NCBI GenBank assembly: GCA_020438845.1
Contig: JAGQTV010000011.1
Span: forward strand, 62,001-126,000
Length of the DNA: 64,000 nucleotides
Direction: 5' to 3'
Source of the DNA: Mycobacterium sp.
Lineage (GTDB): Bacteria; Actinomycetota; Actinomycetes; Mycobacteriales; Mycobacteriaceae
The first letter of the stretch is position 1; each line of letters begins with the position of its first letter. Below the pieces are notes generated by a model, which saw only the letters and a list, made by a program, of their open reading frames with translations, was not told the origin of the DNA and searched no databases. Shown in pieces: positions 26,345 to 35,900 of the stretch. A program made the position numbers and the translations under genes.

Positions 26345-27261
26345 GAGAAAATCGTGCGCCAATCGTCGCGCATGCTGGCCACCGCCCACCCCGCCTCGGC
26401 CGCGAGGTCCAGTGCTCGTTCCGCGCCTTCCGTGTAGTTGAATTCGCGTGCCTCGTCGTCGTGGCGCACCAGCATGCATAGCGAGGGACCCGGCGTTGCG
26501 TCGGCGAACTGAAGCATTTCAATGTCGCCGTTGGAATTGCCTGCGGCGAAGATGGGCCGCCGCCCCGTACGACCCCAGATTCGGACTGCCTTGACCGCGC
26601 CATCGTTGAGGAACTCGGGTCGCGACGTGGTCACGAGGTGGCCGTCGGTGAAGTCCAGTCCGACCGAACTACCGATAACCCGTTCCGGCGCAATGCCGTA
26701 CATCTGAGGGGTAACCGGCCTCATGAAGTCACGGCCACCACCCGAGACGAGGTAGTTGGTGAACTGGTGTGCTTCCAGGTAGCGCAGCAACTCCACCATC
26801 GGGGTGTACCCGCACCTGGTGTAGGCGCGTTCGAGGGTGGGATGTTGGGCGTCGGCGAAGAACGCCTGCACCTGCTGCGCATGCTGCTCCACCGTCAGAC
26901 CCTGGTATGCCGACAAGATTCCCCCGGCGAGTACCGCCAGTTGGGAATCGTCGCCGTTGTAGTGATCGGTCACCGCGTCGGCGAACCACGCCAGATCACC
27001 GGATGCCGCGGCGGCGTAAGGCTGTTTCCCTTTCAGCGCCGGGTCGGCGGCGGCTTGCTCAGCCAGTCGACGCACCAGGAAGTGGAGTTGAACGTAGGTG
27101 GGCTTCTCCACCCACAATGTCCCGTCGTTGTCGAAGACGGCGATCCGCTCCTCGGGCTCAACGTAATCCGCTCCCTGCGTCGACACGCGGTCGACGAAGT
27201 CGACGATTGCCGATTTCGTGGGTCCGTCTTTCCAGGACTCCAAGCCTTCCGCCAAGCTCAT
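26341..27261 (-). CDS. HAD-family hydrolase (phosphoserine-phosphatase-like)
   Basis: 306 residues. Motif I is FDNDGTLW with nucleophile Asp44 and Asp46, the second motif is LVSGGGRDFM, and the third is in AAGNSNGDIEML. It should be a magnesium-dependent phosphatase of the HAD superfamily; the substrate is unknown. ATGA overlap with the sulfatase stop upstream and GTGA overlap with FGE downstream put it in a tightly coupled three-gene operon, which suggests a role in using the product of sulfate-ester cleavage or in sulfatase function. Confidence 0.88.
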   Translation of the reverse strand: MSLAEGLESWKDGPTKSAIVDFVDRVSTQGADYVEPEERIAVFDNDGTLWVEKPTYVQLHFLVRRLAEQAAADPALKGKQPYAAAASGDLAWFADAVTDHYNGDDSQLAVLAGGILSAYQGLTVEQHAQQVQAFFADAQHPTLERAYTRCGYTPMVELLRYLEAHQFTNYLVSGGGRDFMRPVTPQMYGIAPERVIGSSVGLDFTDGHLVTTSRPEFLNDGAVKAVRIWGRTGRRPIFAAGNSNGDIEMLQFADATPGPSLCMLVRHDDEAREFNYTEGAERALDLAAEAGWAVASMRDDWRTIFS

Positions 27262-28802
27262 CCGCCCATCGTCTCGGAGTGCTTCTTGAGCTTCTCCACC
27301 GCCGCGGTAATGGTGAAGGATGCCGGTTCGCTACGCGGCGGAAATTCCTTGAAGGTATCGAGAAACTCGAGCACCAGGGCGTTGCCGTAGAGGGCGATAA
27401 AAACGTTTTCCAGCACCCAGTTCCAGTAGGTGTTGGAGGTGACGTCGGCCCGTTCGAACGGGTCGGTGCGCAGATTGAAGATCTTCGGCGCCCGCAACTC
27501 GGTGAACGGTTCGAACCAGATCTGCAGGGTGCCCTGGCAGCGCTGCTCGAGGAACACGATCTTCCAGTTCTCGAACCGCAGCCCGAGCACATCGCAATCG
27601 TCGGAGAAGTAGATCATCCCCCGCCTCGGGCTCTTGTCCACCTCGCCGGTCAGGTACGGCAACAGGTCGTAGCCATCGATGTGCACGTGGTAGGTCCGGT
27701 CGCCGATCGTATGGCCCTGCTTGAGCTTGGTGACGATGTCAGGCTCCCCCGCCGCGGCCAGGAACGTGGGCAGCCAGTCGTGGTGCTGGACTATCTCGTT
27801 GGATACCACTCCAGCCGGAATTCGGCCGGGCCAGCGGATCATCTCCGGCACCCGGAAGGCGCCCTCCCAGCCGGTGTTCTTCTCACTGCGGAACGGGGTG
27901 GTCGCGCCGTCCGGCCAACTGTTCGCGTGCGGGCCGTTGTCGGTGGAGTAGATGACGATGGTGTCCTCGGCGATGCCGAGTTCGTCGACGCAGTCCAGCA
28001 GCCGGCCGACGTGATTGTCGTGATCGATCATCGTGTCGTGGTACGGGGACTGCCAGCGGCCAGCCTGACCGAGGCTCTCCGGCTTGGTGTGGGTGCGGAA
28101 GTGCATGTGGGTGGTGTTCATCCACACGAAGAACGGCGTGTCAGCGTCGTGCTGGCGTTTGATGAAATCGATTGCTGCCGAGGTGGTCTCGTCGTCGATC
28201 GTCTCCATTCGCTTCCGGGTCAGCGGCCCGGTGTCCTCGATGCGTTGCCGGCCGACGGGCCCGTATCGCTCGTCAACCTCATCGGAGACCTCCTCGGTGG
28301 CCCAGGAGCGGATGACCCCGCGGGGCAGCATCATGGTGCGAAGCCGCGGCGCCTCCTCCGCGGTCGGATAGTTCGGGTTCTCCGGCTCCTCCTCGGCGTT
28401 GAGGTGGTAGAGATTGCCGAAGAACTCGTCGAAGCCGTGCGCCGTGGGCAGGTGCTTGTTCAGGTCACCGAGGTGGTTCTTGCCGAACTGCCCAGTCGCG
28501 TAACCGAGTGGCTTGAGCAACTCTGCGATAGTCGGATCCTCAGCGGACAACCCGACGTCGACGCCCGGCATCCCGACCTTGCTCAGCCCGGTGCGGTAGA
28601 CGCTCTGCCCGGTAATGAAGGACGAGCGGCCGGCGGTGCAGCTCTGCTCGCCGTATGAGTCGGTGAATCGCATGCCTTCTTGGGCAATGCGGTCGATGTT
28701 GGGTGTGCGATAGCCCATCAGCCCGTCGCTGTAGCAGCTCAGGTTGGTGATGCCGATGTCATCGCCCCAGATCACCAGGATGTTCGGTTTACCTTCTGGC
28801 AT
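27258..28802 (-). CDS. Arylsulfatase-type sulfatase
   Basis: 514 residues of the type I sulfatase family. Metal-binding Asp14-Asp15 lie in VIWGDDIGITN, and the modified residue is Cys55 in CTAGR, a variant of CxPxR in which Pro is Ala. FGKNHLGD, HMHFRTH and STDNGPHANSWPDG supply further active-site residues. It hydrolyses sulfate esters after conversion of Cys55 to formylglycine, presumably by the FGE two genes downstream. No signal peptide is present, so it is probably cytosolic. ATG 28802 is preferred over upstream in-frame codons because AGCGAGGT precedes it. The promoter should lie in 28803-28957, shared with a divergent secreted-protein gene. Confidence 0.93.
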   Translation of the reverse strand: MPEGKPNILVIWGDDIGITNLSCYSDGLMGYRTPNIDRIAQEGMRFTDSYGEQSCTAGRSSFITGQSVYRTGLSKVGMPGVDVGLSAEDPTIAELLKPLGYATGQFGKNHLGDLNKHLPTAHGFDEFFGNLYHLNAEEEPENPNYPTAEEAPRLRTMMLPRGVIRSWATEEVSDEVDERYGPVGRQRIEDTGPLTRKRMETIDDETTSAAIDFIKRQHDADTPFFVWMNTTHMHFRTHTKPESLGQAGRWQSPYHDTMIDHDNHVGRLLDCVDELGIAEDTIVIYSTDNGPHANSWPDGATTPFRSEKNTGWEGAFRVPEMIRWPGRIPAGVVSNEIVQHHDWLPTFLAAAGEPDIVTKLKQGHTIGDRTYHVHIDGYDLLPYLTGEVDKSPRRGMIYFSDDCDVLGLRFENWKIVFLEQRCQGTLQIWFEPFTELRAPKIFNLRTDPFERADVTSNTYWNWVLENVFIALYGNALVLEFLDTFKEFPPRSEPASFTITAAVEKLKKHSETMGG

Positions 28803-28957
28803 TGACGTGACCTCGCTTCCGATTCTCGTTGTGCCCAACGGTGTGTTGTGGCCTGCGGAACTCACCCCCACGGTAACCGCGCTGGTGAACCTATTGTTGC
28901 GCACGTCGTCCGGGCATACGCTGACATGAGGGTCGGCGACGACATAGCGAGGGAAAC

Positions 28958-29326
28958 ATGTCCGTGATGCCTCTGCGTCGGTCAGTGGCCGGGCTTGCCG
29001 CCTGCATCGCCGTGATCACCTTCGCGCCGACAGCGGTCGCCGATCCGATGGACCCGATTCCGGGGAACGGCTTCTTCGTCGTCGGTCCCGACATAGCGCC
29101 GGGCCTCTACCGCACGGGCGGGTCCGGGTCGGCCTGGGGGGTTTGGATAAACGATGTCCCGACAGAAGACTCGATGTGCCTGTGGTTCACCTACAGCACA
29201 CCTGACGGGAACAAGGACCATGTGGTCGAGACGAACATTTCCATGGGGCCGATGTATGCCAACATCAACCCGTCCGTGCAGGCGTTCGAGTCGAGGAACT
29301 GCCAACCCTGGACACGTGTCACCTGA
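28958..29326 (+). CDS. Secreted protein, unknown function
   Basis: 122 residues starting at ATG 28958 with GAGGGAA upstream. The N-terminal signal peptide ends near TAVADP. The mature protein has FFVVGPDIAPGLYRT, a motif I associate with small mycobacterial secreted proteins of unknown function, and two cysteines that may pair. It is divergent from the sulfatase operon and 90 bases before a TetR gene on the same strand. Confidence 0.78.
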   Translation: MSVMPLRRSVAGLAACIAVITFAPTAVADPMDPIPGNGFFVVGPDIAPGLYRTGGSGSAWGVWINDVPTEDSMCLWFTYSTPDGNKDHVVETNISMGPMYANINPSVQAFESRNCQPWTRVT

Positions 29327-29416
29327 GGGGTGAGTGGTGGGCCGGCGGAATCGAATCGAGCCGCCAGCAGCCGCGCGGGCTTGGCTCCACGGGGCTTGCA
29401 GGGTAGGAATGCCGAC

Positions 29417-30007
29417 ATGGCCAATGACTTGCCGATCAGCGCCGGTGGCGTCCGGCGTGTGGTGACCGATGCCGCGATGGCGGTCTACGCACGCCAGGGA
29501 TATGTCCGCACCACTATCCGGGGCGTGGCCGCAGCCGCGGGGGTGGCACCAGATGTGGTCCGGCGCTACTACGCAAACCGTGAGGAACTCTTCGGCGCGG
29601 TGTTGCGACTGCCGGTCGACCCGGCGACCGCCATTGCCCAACTGTTGGCCCCGGGTATCGACGGACTTGGTGAACGGCTGGTACGGGTCGCGTTCACCAT
29701 GCTCGATGAACCCGAGACACGCGAACAGATCGCCGCCATGGTCCGAGACGGGGTGAGCACCGTGAAAGCCGCTACGTTGCTGCGTGAATTCCTGGAATCG
29801 GTCATCGTCGATCGGATCGCGTCCGTGCTGGGCGTGCCTGACGCGCGGATGCGGGTCACGCTAGCGGTCTCCTACATAGCGGGGGCGGCAGGCGCGCGCT
29901 ATGTCCTCCGTATGGAGCCACTCGCCTCAGCCAGCGTGGACGAGTTGGTGCGTCTGGTCGCACCGGCGGTGCAGACCGCGCTTGCGGGTGCGGGCGCTTC
30001 GGGGTGA
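29417..30007 (+). CDS. TetR-family transcriptional regulator
   Basis: 196 residues. The N-terminal helix-turn-helix is TIRGVAAAAGVAPDVVRRYYANREELFGAV, the standard TetR layout, followed by a helical regulatory domain. ATG 29417 is preferred to upstream in-frame ATG codons because GTAGGAA sits about nine bases before it. The target genes are unknown; it is not divergent from a neighbour, so the usual inference about targets is weak. Confidence 0.87.
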   Translation: MANDLPISAGGVRRVVTDAAMAVYARQGYVRTTIRGVAAAAGVAPDVVRRYYANREELFGAVLRLPVDPATAIAQLLAPGIDGLGERLVRVAFTMLDEPETREQIAAMVRDGVSTVKAATLLREFLESVIVDRIASVLGVPDARMRVTLAVSYIAGAAGARYVLRMEPLASASVDELVRLVAPAVQTALAGAGASG

Positions 30008-30386
30008 CGCCTGGAGCAGAGCGTGGCTCAGTAGAAGGGCGATGCGGGAAGGTAACCCGCGAACGGCAAACCGCGTACGGGTTTCTGGTCGAGGCTTTGC
30101 GCCCAGCGGTCAGAGCGAGTGTGACACAGCGTCGTTCGAGGCCTCCGGTCGAATTCTGCGCGCTGCGCGTGCAGCGACCACGACCCTGACGGACGATCAA
30201 CCACATCGCGAGCCGACCGGCACCTGGGTTTCCGACTCGCTACGTCCCAAAACGTGAGCGGCTGATTCTCCCCCCCACCCTCACGGCCTGTCGCGCCCGA
30301 CCCGGGGGTACCCCAGCGCGCCGAGTCCGGTTCGGCTCGGCGACCCGTTGGTAGCAGGTGCGCACAGCGGGTCGATACTGGTGCTG
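30008..30386. other. Intergenic region without a recognised gene
   Basis: About 380 bases between the TetR stop and the metallopeptidase start. Short open frames on both strands lack ribosome-binding sites and look non-coding. A GC-rich inverted repeat (CGCCGAG 30319-30325 and CTCGGCG 30336-30342, extended by a few inner pairs) could be a terminator or attenuator. GATACT at 30374-30379 is a possible -10 box shortly before the ATG at 30387. Confidence 0.5.
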
Positions 30387-31124
30387 ATGCGCACCGGGGT
30401 CGTAGCCGAACTCGCCGCCACGGCGGTTGCGGCAGGGTGCGTTTTCGTCGCTGTCCCGATCGCCGTTGCCGCCCCGGACAAGCCGAACGACAGCACCCTC
30501 TGTTCGTTCTCCGAACTCGACACCTGTGATCGCAGCGAGCAGATGGGTGGGTTTGCCCGGGCCGGCGAGCGGATGCTGAGCGAATACCTGACCCAGTTGG
30601 GAATCCCCCTCGAATCGTTGCCCGCCCTGACCTTCATCCGCACAGCGGGCAACGTCGGCAGCGGGTGCGTCGATATCAACGGGGATGCCGTCCAACACGA
30701 CCGGTCTTTCGACTACTGCCCGACCGACAACACCGTCTACGTAGGTCAGAACACCCTGTGGGACTACTACCGACAGTACGGGGCCGCAGGACCGCTCTCT
30801 GGACTCGCACACGAATACGGGCACTTTCTCCAGTCGGTCAGGCAGGTTCCACAACCGAGTAGTGCGACCGACACCATCGGCAACGAAGACCAAGCCGATT
30901 GCTTTTCGGGGGCTTTCATCGGCTACCTCCACGGCCAGGGAAAAGCTCTGTACGCCAATGACCTTGACAGCATCGAGCAGTATTTGACCGCCACCGCCTC
31001 AGTTGAAGCGCCCGGCCGCGACCACGGCACCGCCCGGGAACGCATCGAGTCATTCGAACTGGGCTACGGCGGCTCGCTGACGTCTTGTAGTCGGTTCTAT
31101 CCCGCGACTCCGCTCATCAGGTAG
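30387..31124 (+). CDS. Putative exported neutral zinc metallopeptidase
   Basis: 245 residues. A signal peptide or anchor (hydrophobic stretch to about residue 28, IAVAAPD) is followed by a domain with SGLAHEYGHFLQ, where HEYGH is the HExxH zinc site, and a downstream NEDQADCFSGAF whose acidic residues likely give the third ligand. This is the pattern of the YpfJ-like neutral zinc metallopeptidases. Several cysteines (CSF, DTCD, SGCVD, DYCP, ADC, TSC) may form disulfides outside the membrane. ATG 30387 is chosen because the hydrophobic N-terminus starts there. The substrate is unknown. Confidence 0.8.
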   Translation: MRTGVVAELAATAVAAGCVFVAVPIAVAAPDKPNDSTLCSFSELDTCDRSEQMGGFARAGERMLSEYLTQLGIPLESLPALTFIRTAGNVGSGCVDINGDAVQHDRSFDYCPTDNTVYVGQNTLWDYYRQYGAAGPLSGLAHEYGHFLQSVRQVPQPSSATDTIGNEDQADCFSGAFIGYLHGQGKALYANDLDSIEQYLTATASVEAPGRDHGTARERIESFELGYGGSLTSCSRFYPATPLIR

Positions 31125-31256
31125 CGAGGCCCGGATACCTGTAGTGTCTTATCGGAGCAGGATTCGAATTGGCCATTCCTCGCCTGCACGTATGCCACCT
31201 GAGCCGGTAGCCGTGGCGAGACGAACGGGGAGTCGATTGCGTACCAGGCCCATCGC

Positions 31257-31973
31257 GTGACCTACTGCATCGGCGTATTACTCGATGAGGGAATGATTTT
31301 CGCCTCGGACTCCCGCACGAATGCTGGCATGGACAGCATCGCGAAGTTTTGCAAGATGACCGTCTTCGAGCGTCCCGGCAACCGAGTCATCGTGTTGCTC
31401 AGTTCGGGAAACCTGGCTGGAACCCAGGCTGTCGTCAGCATTCTGAAGCAACGTTGCGCCGACGGCGACGCTACCACCAACCTTTTCGGTGCCCGAACGA
31501 TGTTCGACGTTCTGGTTCTGGTGACTGGTGCGATGCGCGAGATCGAGGAGCGCGACGCGGATCATCTGGAATCGTTCAACGCTTCGTTCATCGTCGGTGG
31601 GCAGATCTGCGGCGAACCGATGCGGCTGTTCCGCACCTACGCCGAGGGCAACTTCATCGAAGCCGGTACCGATACCCACCTGTTTCAGACGGGTGAAACC
31701 AAATACGGCAAGCCCATCCTCGACCGCGTTCTGACCCAAAGCACCCCACTCGCTGACGCCACCAAATGCGTTCTGGTGTCGTTTGATTCGACCATGCGCA
31801 GCAATCTGTCGGTAGGTATGCCAATCGATCTGCTCTGCTACGAAAAGGACTCCCTCGAAGTGCGGTTGCGGCGGCGTTTCGATGTCGGCGACCCGTATTT
31901 CACTGCGCTCAGCCACGACTGGAGCGAAGGCACACGAGAGGTTTTCCGCGAGTTGCCCGCATTGAGTTGGTGA
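31257..31973 (+). CDS. Anbu-type bacterial proteasome homologue (Ntn hydrolase)
   Basis: 238 residues. The N-terminus MTYCIGVLL followed by FASDSRTNAGMDSI fits the Anbu/bacterial proteasome homologue family: removal of Met would expose Thr2 as the Ntn nucleophile, and GMIFASDSRTNAG supplies the conserved Asp/Ser/Arg region. Anbu forms a ring-like self-compartmentalised protease or amidase in the cytosol; its physiological substrate is unsettled. Start is GTG 31257. Anbu genes are usually linked to a transglutaminase-like protein, an alpha-E protein and an ATP-grasp protein. Here only the transglutaminase (148 bases downstream) is present. It is separate from the regular mycobacterial prcBA proteasome. 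Confidence 0.85.
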   Translation: MTYCIGVLLDEGMIFASDSRTNAGMDSIAKFCKMTVFERPGNRVIVLLSSGNLAGTQAVVSILKQRCADGDATTNLFGARTMFDVLVLVTGAMREIEERDADHLESFNASFIVGGQICGEPMRLFRTYAEGNFIEAGTDTHLFQTGETKYGKPILDRVLTQSTPLADATKCVLVSFDSTMRSNLSVGMPIDLLCYEKDSLEVRLRRRFDVGDPYFTALSHDWSEGTREVFRELPALSW

Positions 31974-32121
31974 CGTTCTTCATGACGAAGGACACCTTCT
32001 TCATTACCTGTGAACCCGGCGGAAGCCACGTACCCTCCTGCTTTCTACCGCCGTTCCGGCGACAAAAGGAGCTTGTGGATTCCCACCGATCGCAACCACA
32101 TCTGACGGATACCGGAGAGCA

Positions 32122-32937
32122 ATGATGCGCATCAATGTCGGCTTCGAGATGATTTACGACTGCCCTCAGCCCACCCCGATGATTTTCAACCTCAACGTCC
32201 ACTTCACCCGGGTGTCCGACCTCGTCGGCCGTGACGACCTGGTCTTCGATCCACCGGTACCGGTGGAGGCCTACCGCGACAGCTTCGGCAACTGGTGTAC
32301 CCGTATCGTCGCGCCCAGAGGGCGCACGCGCATCACAGCGAATGCCGTTGTCAAAGATACCGGCCTCCCCGACCTCATCGTTCCGGACGCACAACAGATT
32401 CCGGTTCAGGATCTTCCTGTCGACACGCTCGTATACCTGCTCGGAAGCCGGTATTGCGAAACCGATCGACTGTCGGAGACCGCCTGGGACCTCTTCGAGC
32501 ACGCGCCAACGGGATGGGGTCGGGTCCAAGCGATCTGCGACTACGTGCACAACCATGTGACATTCGGATACGAGTACGCCCGGGTGACACAGTCAGCGCT
32601 TGAAACCTTCGATAAACGGACCGGAGTCTGCCGCGACTTCAACCACCTTGCGGTTGCCTTCTGCCGCGCCATGAACATCCCGGCCCGCTACTGCACCGGC
32701 TACCTCGGCGACATCGGGATGGCACCGCCGTACGGTCCGATGGACTTTGCGGCCTGGTTCGAGGTCTTCCTCGGCGGGAATTGGTACACGTTCGACGCAC
32801 GTAACAACACCCCGCGAATCGGCAGGGTCCTGATTGCACGGGGCCGTGACGCCGCCGATGTCGCACTGAGCAATGCATTCGGCAACAACACGTTGACCAG
32901 CTTCAGAGTGTGGACCGACGAAGTCCCGGCGGATTGA
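32122..32937 (+). CDS. Transglutaminase-like protein linked to Anbu
   Basis: 271 residues. An N-terminal beta domain (about 1-80) is followed by a transglutaminase core with Cys170 in RTGVCRDFNHLA and Asp225 in WYTFDARNN. At the place where HAW normally carries the catalytic histidine the sequence is MDFAAWFE (Ala210), so the classic Cys-His-Asp triad is incomplete or uses another residue. Proteins of this family accompany Anbu and are thought to act on peptide or isopeptide bonds. ATG 32122 (or 32125) follows CCGGAGA. It is convergent with the TIR-STAND gene, separated by 48 bases in which GCGGATTGAGCCG is repeated twice. Confidence 0.82.
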   Translation: MMRINVGFEMIYDCPQPTPMIFNLNVHFTRVSDLVGRDDLVFDPPVPVEAYRDSFGNWCTRIVAPRGRTRITANAVVKDTGLPDLIVPDAQQIPVQDLPVDTLVYLLGSRYCETDRLSETAWDLFEHAPTGWGRVQAICDYVHNHVTFGYEYARVTQSALETFDKRTGVCRDFNHLAVAFCRAMNIPARYCTGYLGDIGMAPPYGPMDFAAWFEVFLGGNWYTFDARNNTPRIGRVLIARGRDAADVALSNAFGNNTLTSFRVWTDEVPAD

Positions 32938-32984
32938 GCCGGGCGGATTGAGCCGCCTTGTGCTCAAGGTCCCTGGGCGGTCCA

Positions 32985-35900
32985 TCAAGGGTTCGGGGGC
33001 GTGGGAAGTTCTGGGCAAACCGGGACATACCCGATGTCGGCCGACACCCAGTCGTTCCACTCCTGACGGCTCATATTCTGAGTAATTTTGTCGCACAGTA
33101 TCTTTGGCCACGATGCCTCTTCAGGCGCGGGCCACAGGCGGAGGGTTCCCTCGGAGTCACCCGAGATCACGCGCTGTCCGTTGGGGCTGAACCCGACGCT
33201 GGTCACGGCCCCGGAGTGGCCGCTGAACGCCGCGCCGATGGGTCGGCCCGTATCAGCAGCCCAGAGCCGAAGCGTCTTGTCGGCGCTGCCCGACACGATC
33301 CGCTGCCCTTCCGGGGAGAACGCCAGGCTGTTCACCGCGTCGGTGTGCCCGGTCATCGCCGGCCCGATGGGTTGGCCGTTGTCGGCATCCCACAAGCGCA
33401 GGGTCTGGTCCCAGCTGCCCGACACGATCCGGTGGCCGTCCGGGCTGAACGCGACACTGGACACCACGTCGGTGTGCCCGATCATCGCCGGCCCGATGGG
33501 TTGGCCGTTGTCGGCATCCCACACTCGCACGGTTTTGTCGAAACCACCGGAGACGACGCGATGCCCGTCGGGGCTGAACGCGACAGACCACACCAGTTCG
33601 GTGTTTCCCTGCATCGGTTGGCCGATGAGTTGACCGGTGTCGGCATCCCATACCCGCAGAGCGTTGTCTGCCGCGCTCGCAGCGACGATCCGATGCCCGT
33701 CCGGGCTGAAGGCCGCCTTGATGACGATCAGGTCGGGAATGTCGGGAGGGCTGATCGGCGGCCCGATGGGCTGGCCGGTGTCGGCGTTCCACACCTGCAG
33801 CACGGCCTGCTTGTCGATGGCGAGGATCCGTTGTCCATCGGGACTGAAGGCAACCCTGGTCACTCCTGGGGTTGGCCCGGAAAGGGGGGCGCCTGCGGGC
33901 CGGCCGGTGTCAGCCTCCCATGTTCCCACCGTGTCGCCGATCGCGGCGACCACGCGACGTCCGTCGGGGCTGAACGCCGCGCTGGAGACCGGGCCCTGAC
34001 CGTTGACCAGGTCGGCGGTGTCGGAGTCCCACATTCGCACAGAATGGTCGCCGCCGCCGGAGAGGATGCGACGTCCGTCGGGGCTGAAGGCAACCGCTTG
34101 GACGTAACTCGTGTGTCCGGTGAGCGGAGCGCCGATCCGTTGGCCGGCGTCGACGTCCCAGACGATAACGGCATGGTCGGCGCTGCCCGACACCAGACGG
34201 CGGCCGTCCGGGCTGAAAGCCACTCCGTTACCCGAACCGTTCAGGGGTTCGCCTGCAGGCTCGCGGGTCTCGGCATCCCAGAGCCGGAGCGTGTCGTTGG
34301 CGGAACTGGCGGAGGCGATCAGGTGTCCGTCGGGGCTGAACGCCACGCCGGACACCTCGTCGCGACCGTCGATCGGCGGTTCGAGCGCCTGGCCGGTCGC
34401 AGCGTCCCACAGCCGCAGCGTCCGATCCGAGCTGCCCGATACGATGCGCTGCCCGTCGGGCGAAAATGCGACGGCGTTTACCGAGTCCGTATGCCCGGTC
34501 AACGGCGGGCCGACGGGTTGCCCGGTGGAGGCGTCCCACAGCCGTAGGGTTGTGTCTGCGCTGCCCGATACGATGCGCTGCCCGTCAGGTGAAAACGCCA
34601 CGCTGTGTACCGCGCCGGAGTGCCCGGTCAGCGGCTGGCCGATCTGTTGACCGGTATCGGCGTCCCACAACCGCAGCGTGTAATCCCAACTGCCTGAGAC
34701 GATGCGGTGCCCATCGGGACTGAACGCCACGCTGGTCACCACATCGGTGTGCCCGGTCATCGGAGGCCCGATGGGCTGGCCGGTGCCTGCGTTCCACCGC
34801 TGAAGCGTCTGGGCATTACCTGCCGAGACGAGGCGCTGCCCGTCGGGGCTGAATCCGACACTGCTGACCACTGCGCCGGTGGGGATGATTTTGACCGTCT
34901 GCCGCAGGGCGGTTACGCCGGCGAACAGCGCACCGGTATCCGCCGCGGCCGGCGCGATCAAGGGTGCTGCAAGGATCTGCTGAAGCGCCCGAACATCCCC
35001 TCCGCCCTGCGTACCGGCCAGCATGGACTGTCCTTGTGACGTCAACTTCAGAGCCACCGCTTCGCGCGTCCGCGCGTCGGCCTGGCGTCGCGCGGCGGTC
35101 GCCTGAACGACACCGACAACCGCGACAATGGCGCCGACGACCGCAACAACGGCGATCACGGCTGTCGCGGCCAGCACTCGGCGCAGGGTGCGTGAACGTT
35201 TGCGCAACACGACCGCGTGCTCCTGCGCCTGCTCCTTGGCGGCGGTTTCGGCAGCCGCGAGTTTCTCAGCGGCGTCCCGCCGGTCCTTTTCGGCTTGCAG
35301 TTCGGCTTCCCGTTGGCGCTTGTCGGCCTCCGCACGCTGATTCTCGCGCCCCTGGGAGGCGGCCAGGAAGTCACGGCAGGGTTGCAGCCGGTCCCGGAAC
35401 CCCGGTTCAGCGAACAGAACCTCGGCGTCGGCCAGACGCGTGCTGTGCAGCAGCCAGGCGTCGTCGCGGTGGTTCCTCTCCCACGACAGAGCACCACGTT
35501 CCAGCAAGTCGGCATTCTTGAGAGCGTCGCGTTGCTCGGCCAACCACTGAGCCAGGTCGTCCCACTGCCGCAGCAGGCTCTCCAACGCGACCTCGACGAC
35601 AACGTCACCGTCGCGGGTGTCTTTCACCAGTAATCGTTTGGCAACGAGCTTCTCGACCAGGGGACGGCTCGGCTCCGGCAGTTCGGTCCATTTGGCGACC
35701 CGTCGCATCGGCTGGTCGTTGTCGGCATTGATGGTCGCCAGCCACGGAATGAAGGCGGCACGTAACTGCCGGAGTTGGGCCTCCCGCTGCTCAGCGTCCG
35801 CGGACAAAAGGCTGTCCATCTCGGTGTGCACGACGCTGTGGATGCCACCCATCGACAGGTACTCGGGCAGTGAGAGGGTGCCGTCACTCCCGTAATCGGC

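Noticed and set aside
26769-28658. 629-residue plus-strand open frame opposite the sulfatase and HAD genes
   Set aside because: The sulfatase and HAD motifs are on the minus strand with coupled start and stop codons; the plus frame has no family features.
32958-34547. 529-residue plus-strand open frame opposite the WD40 region
   Set aside because: It is a repeat-derived shadow; the WD40 coding on the minus strand is unmistakable.
33130-34900. CRISPR-like tandem repeats
   Set aside because: The units are coding WD40 blades of about 120 bases without spacers of constant length, not CRISPR repeats.
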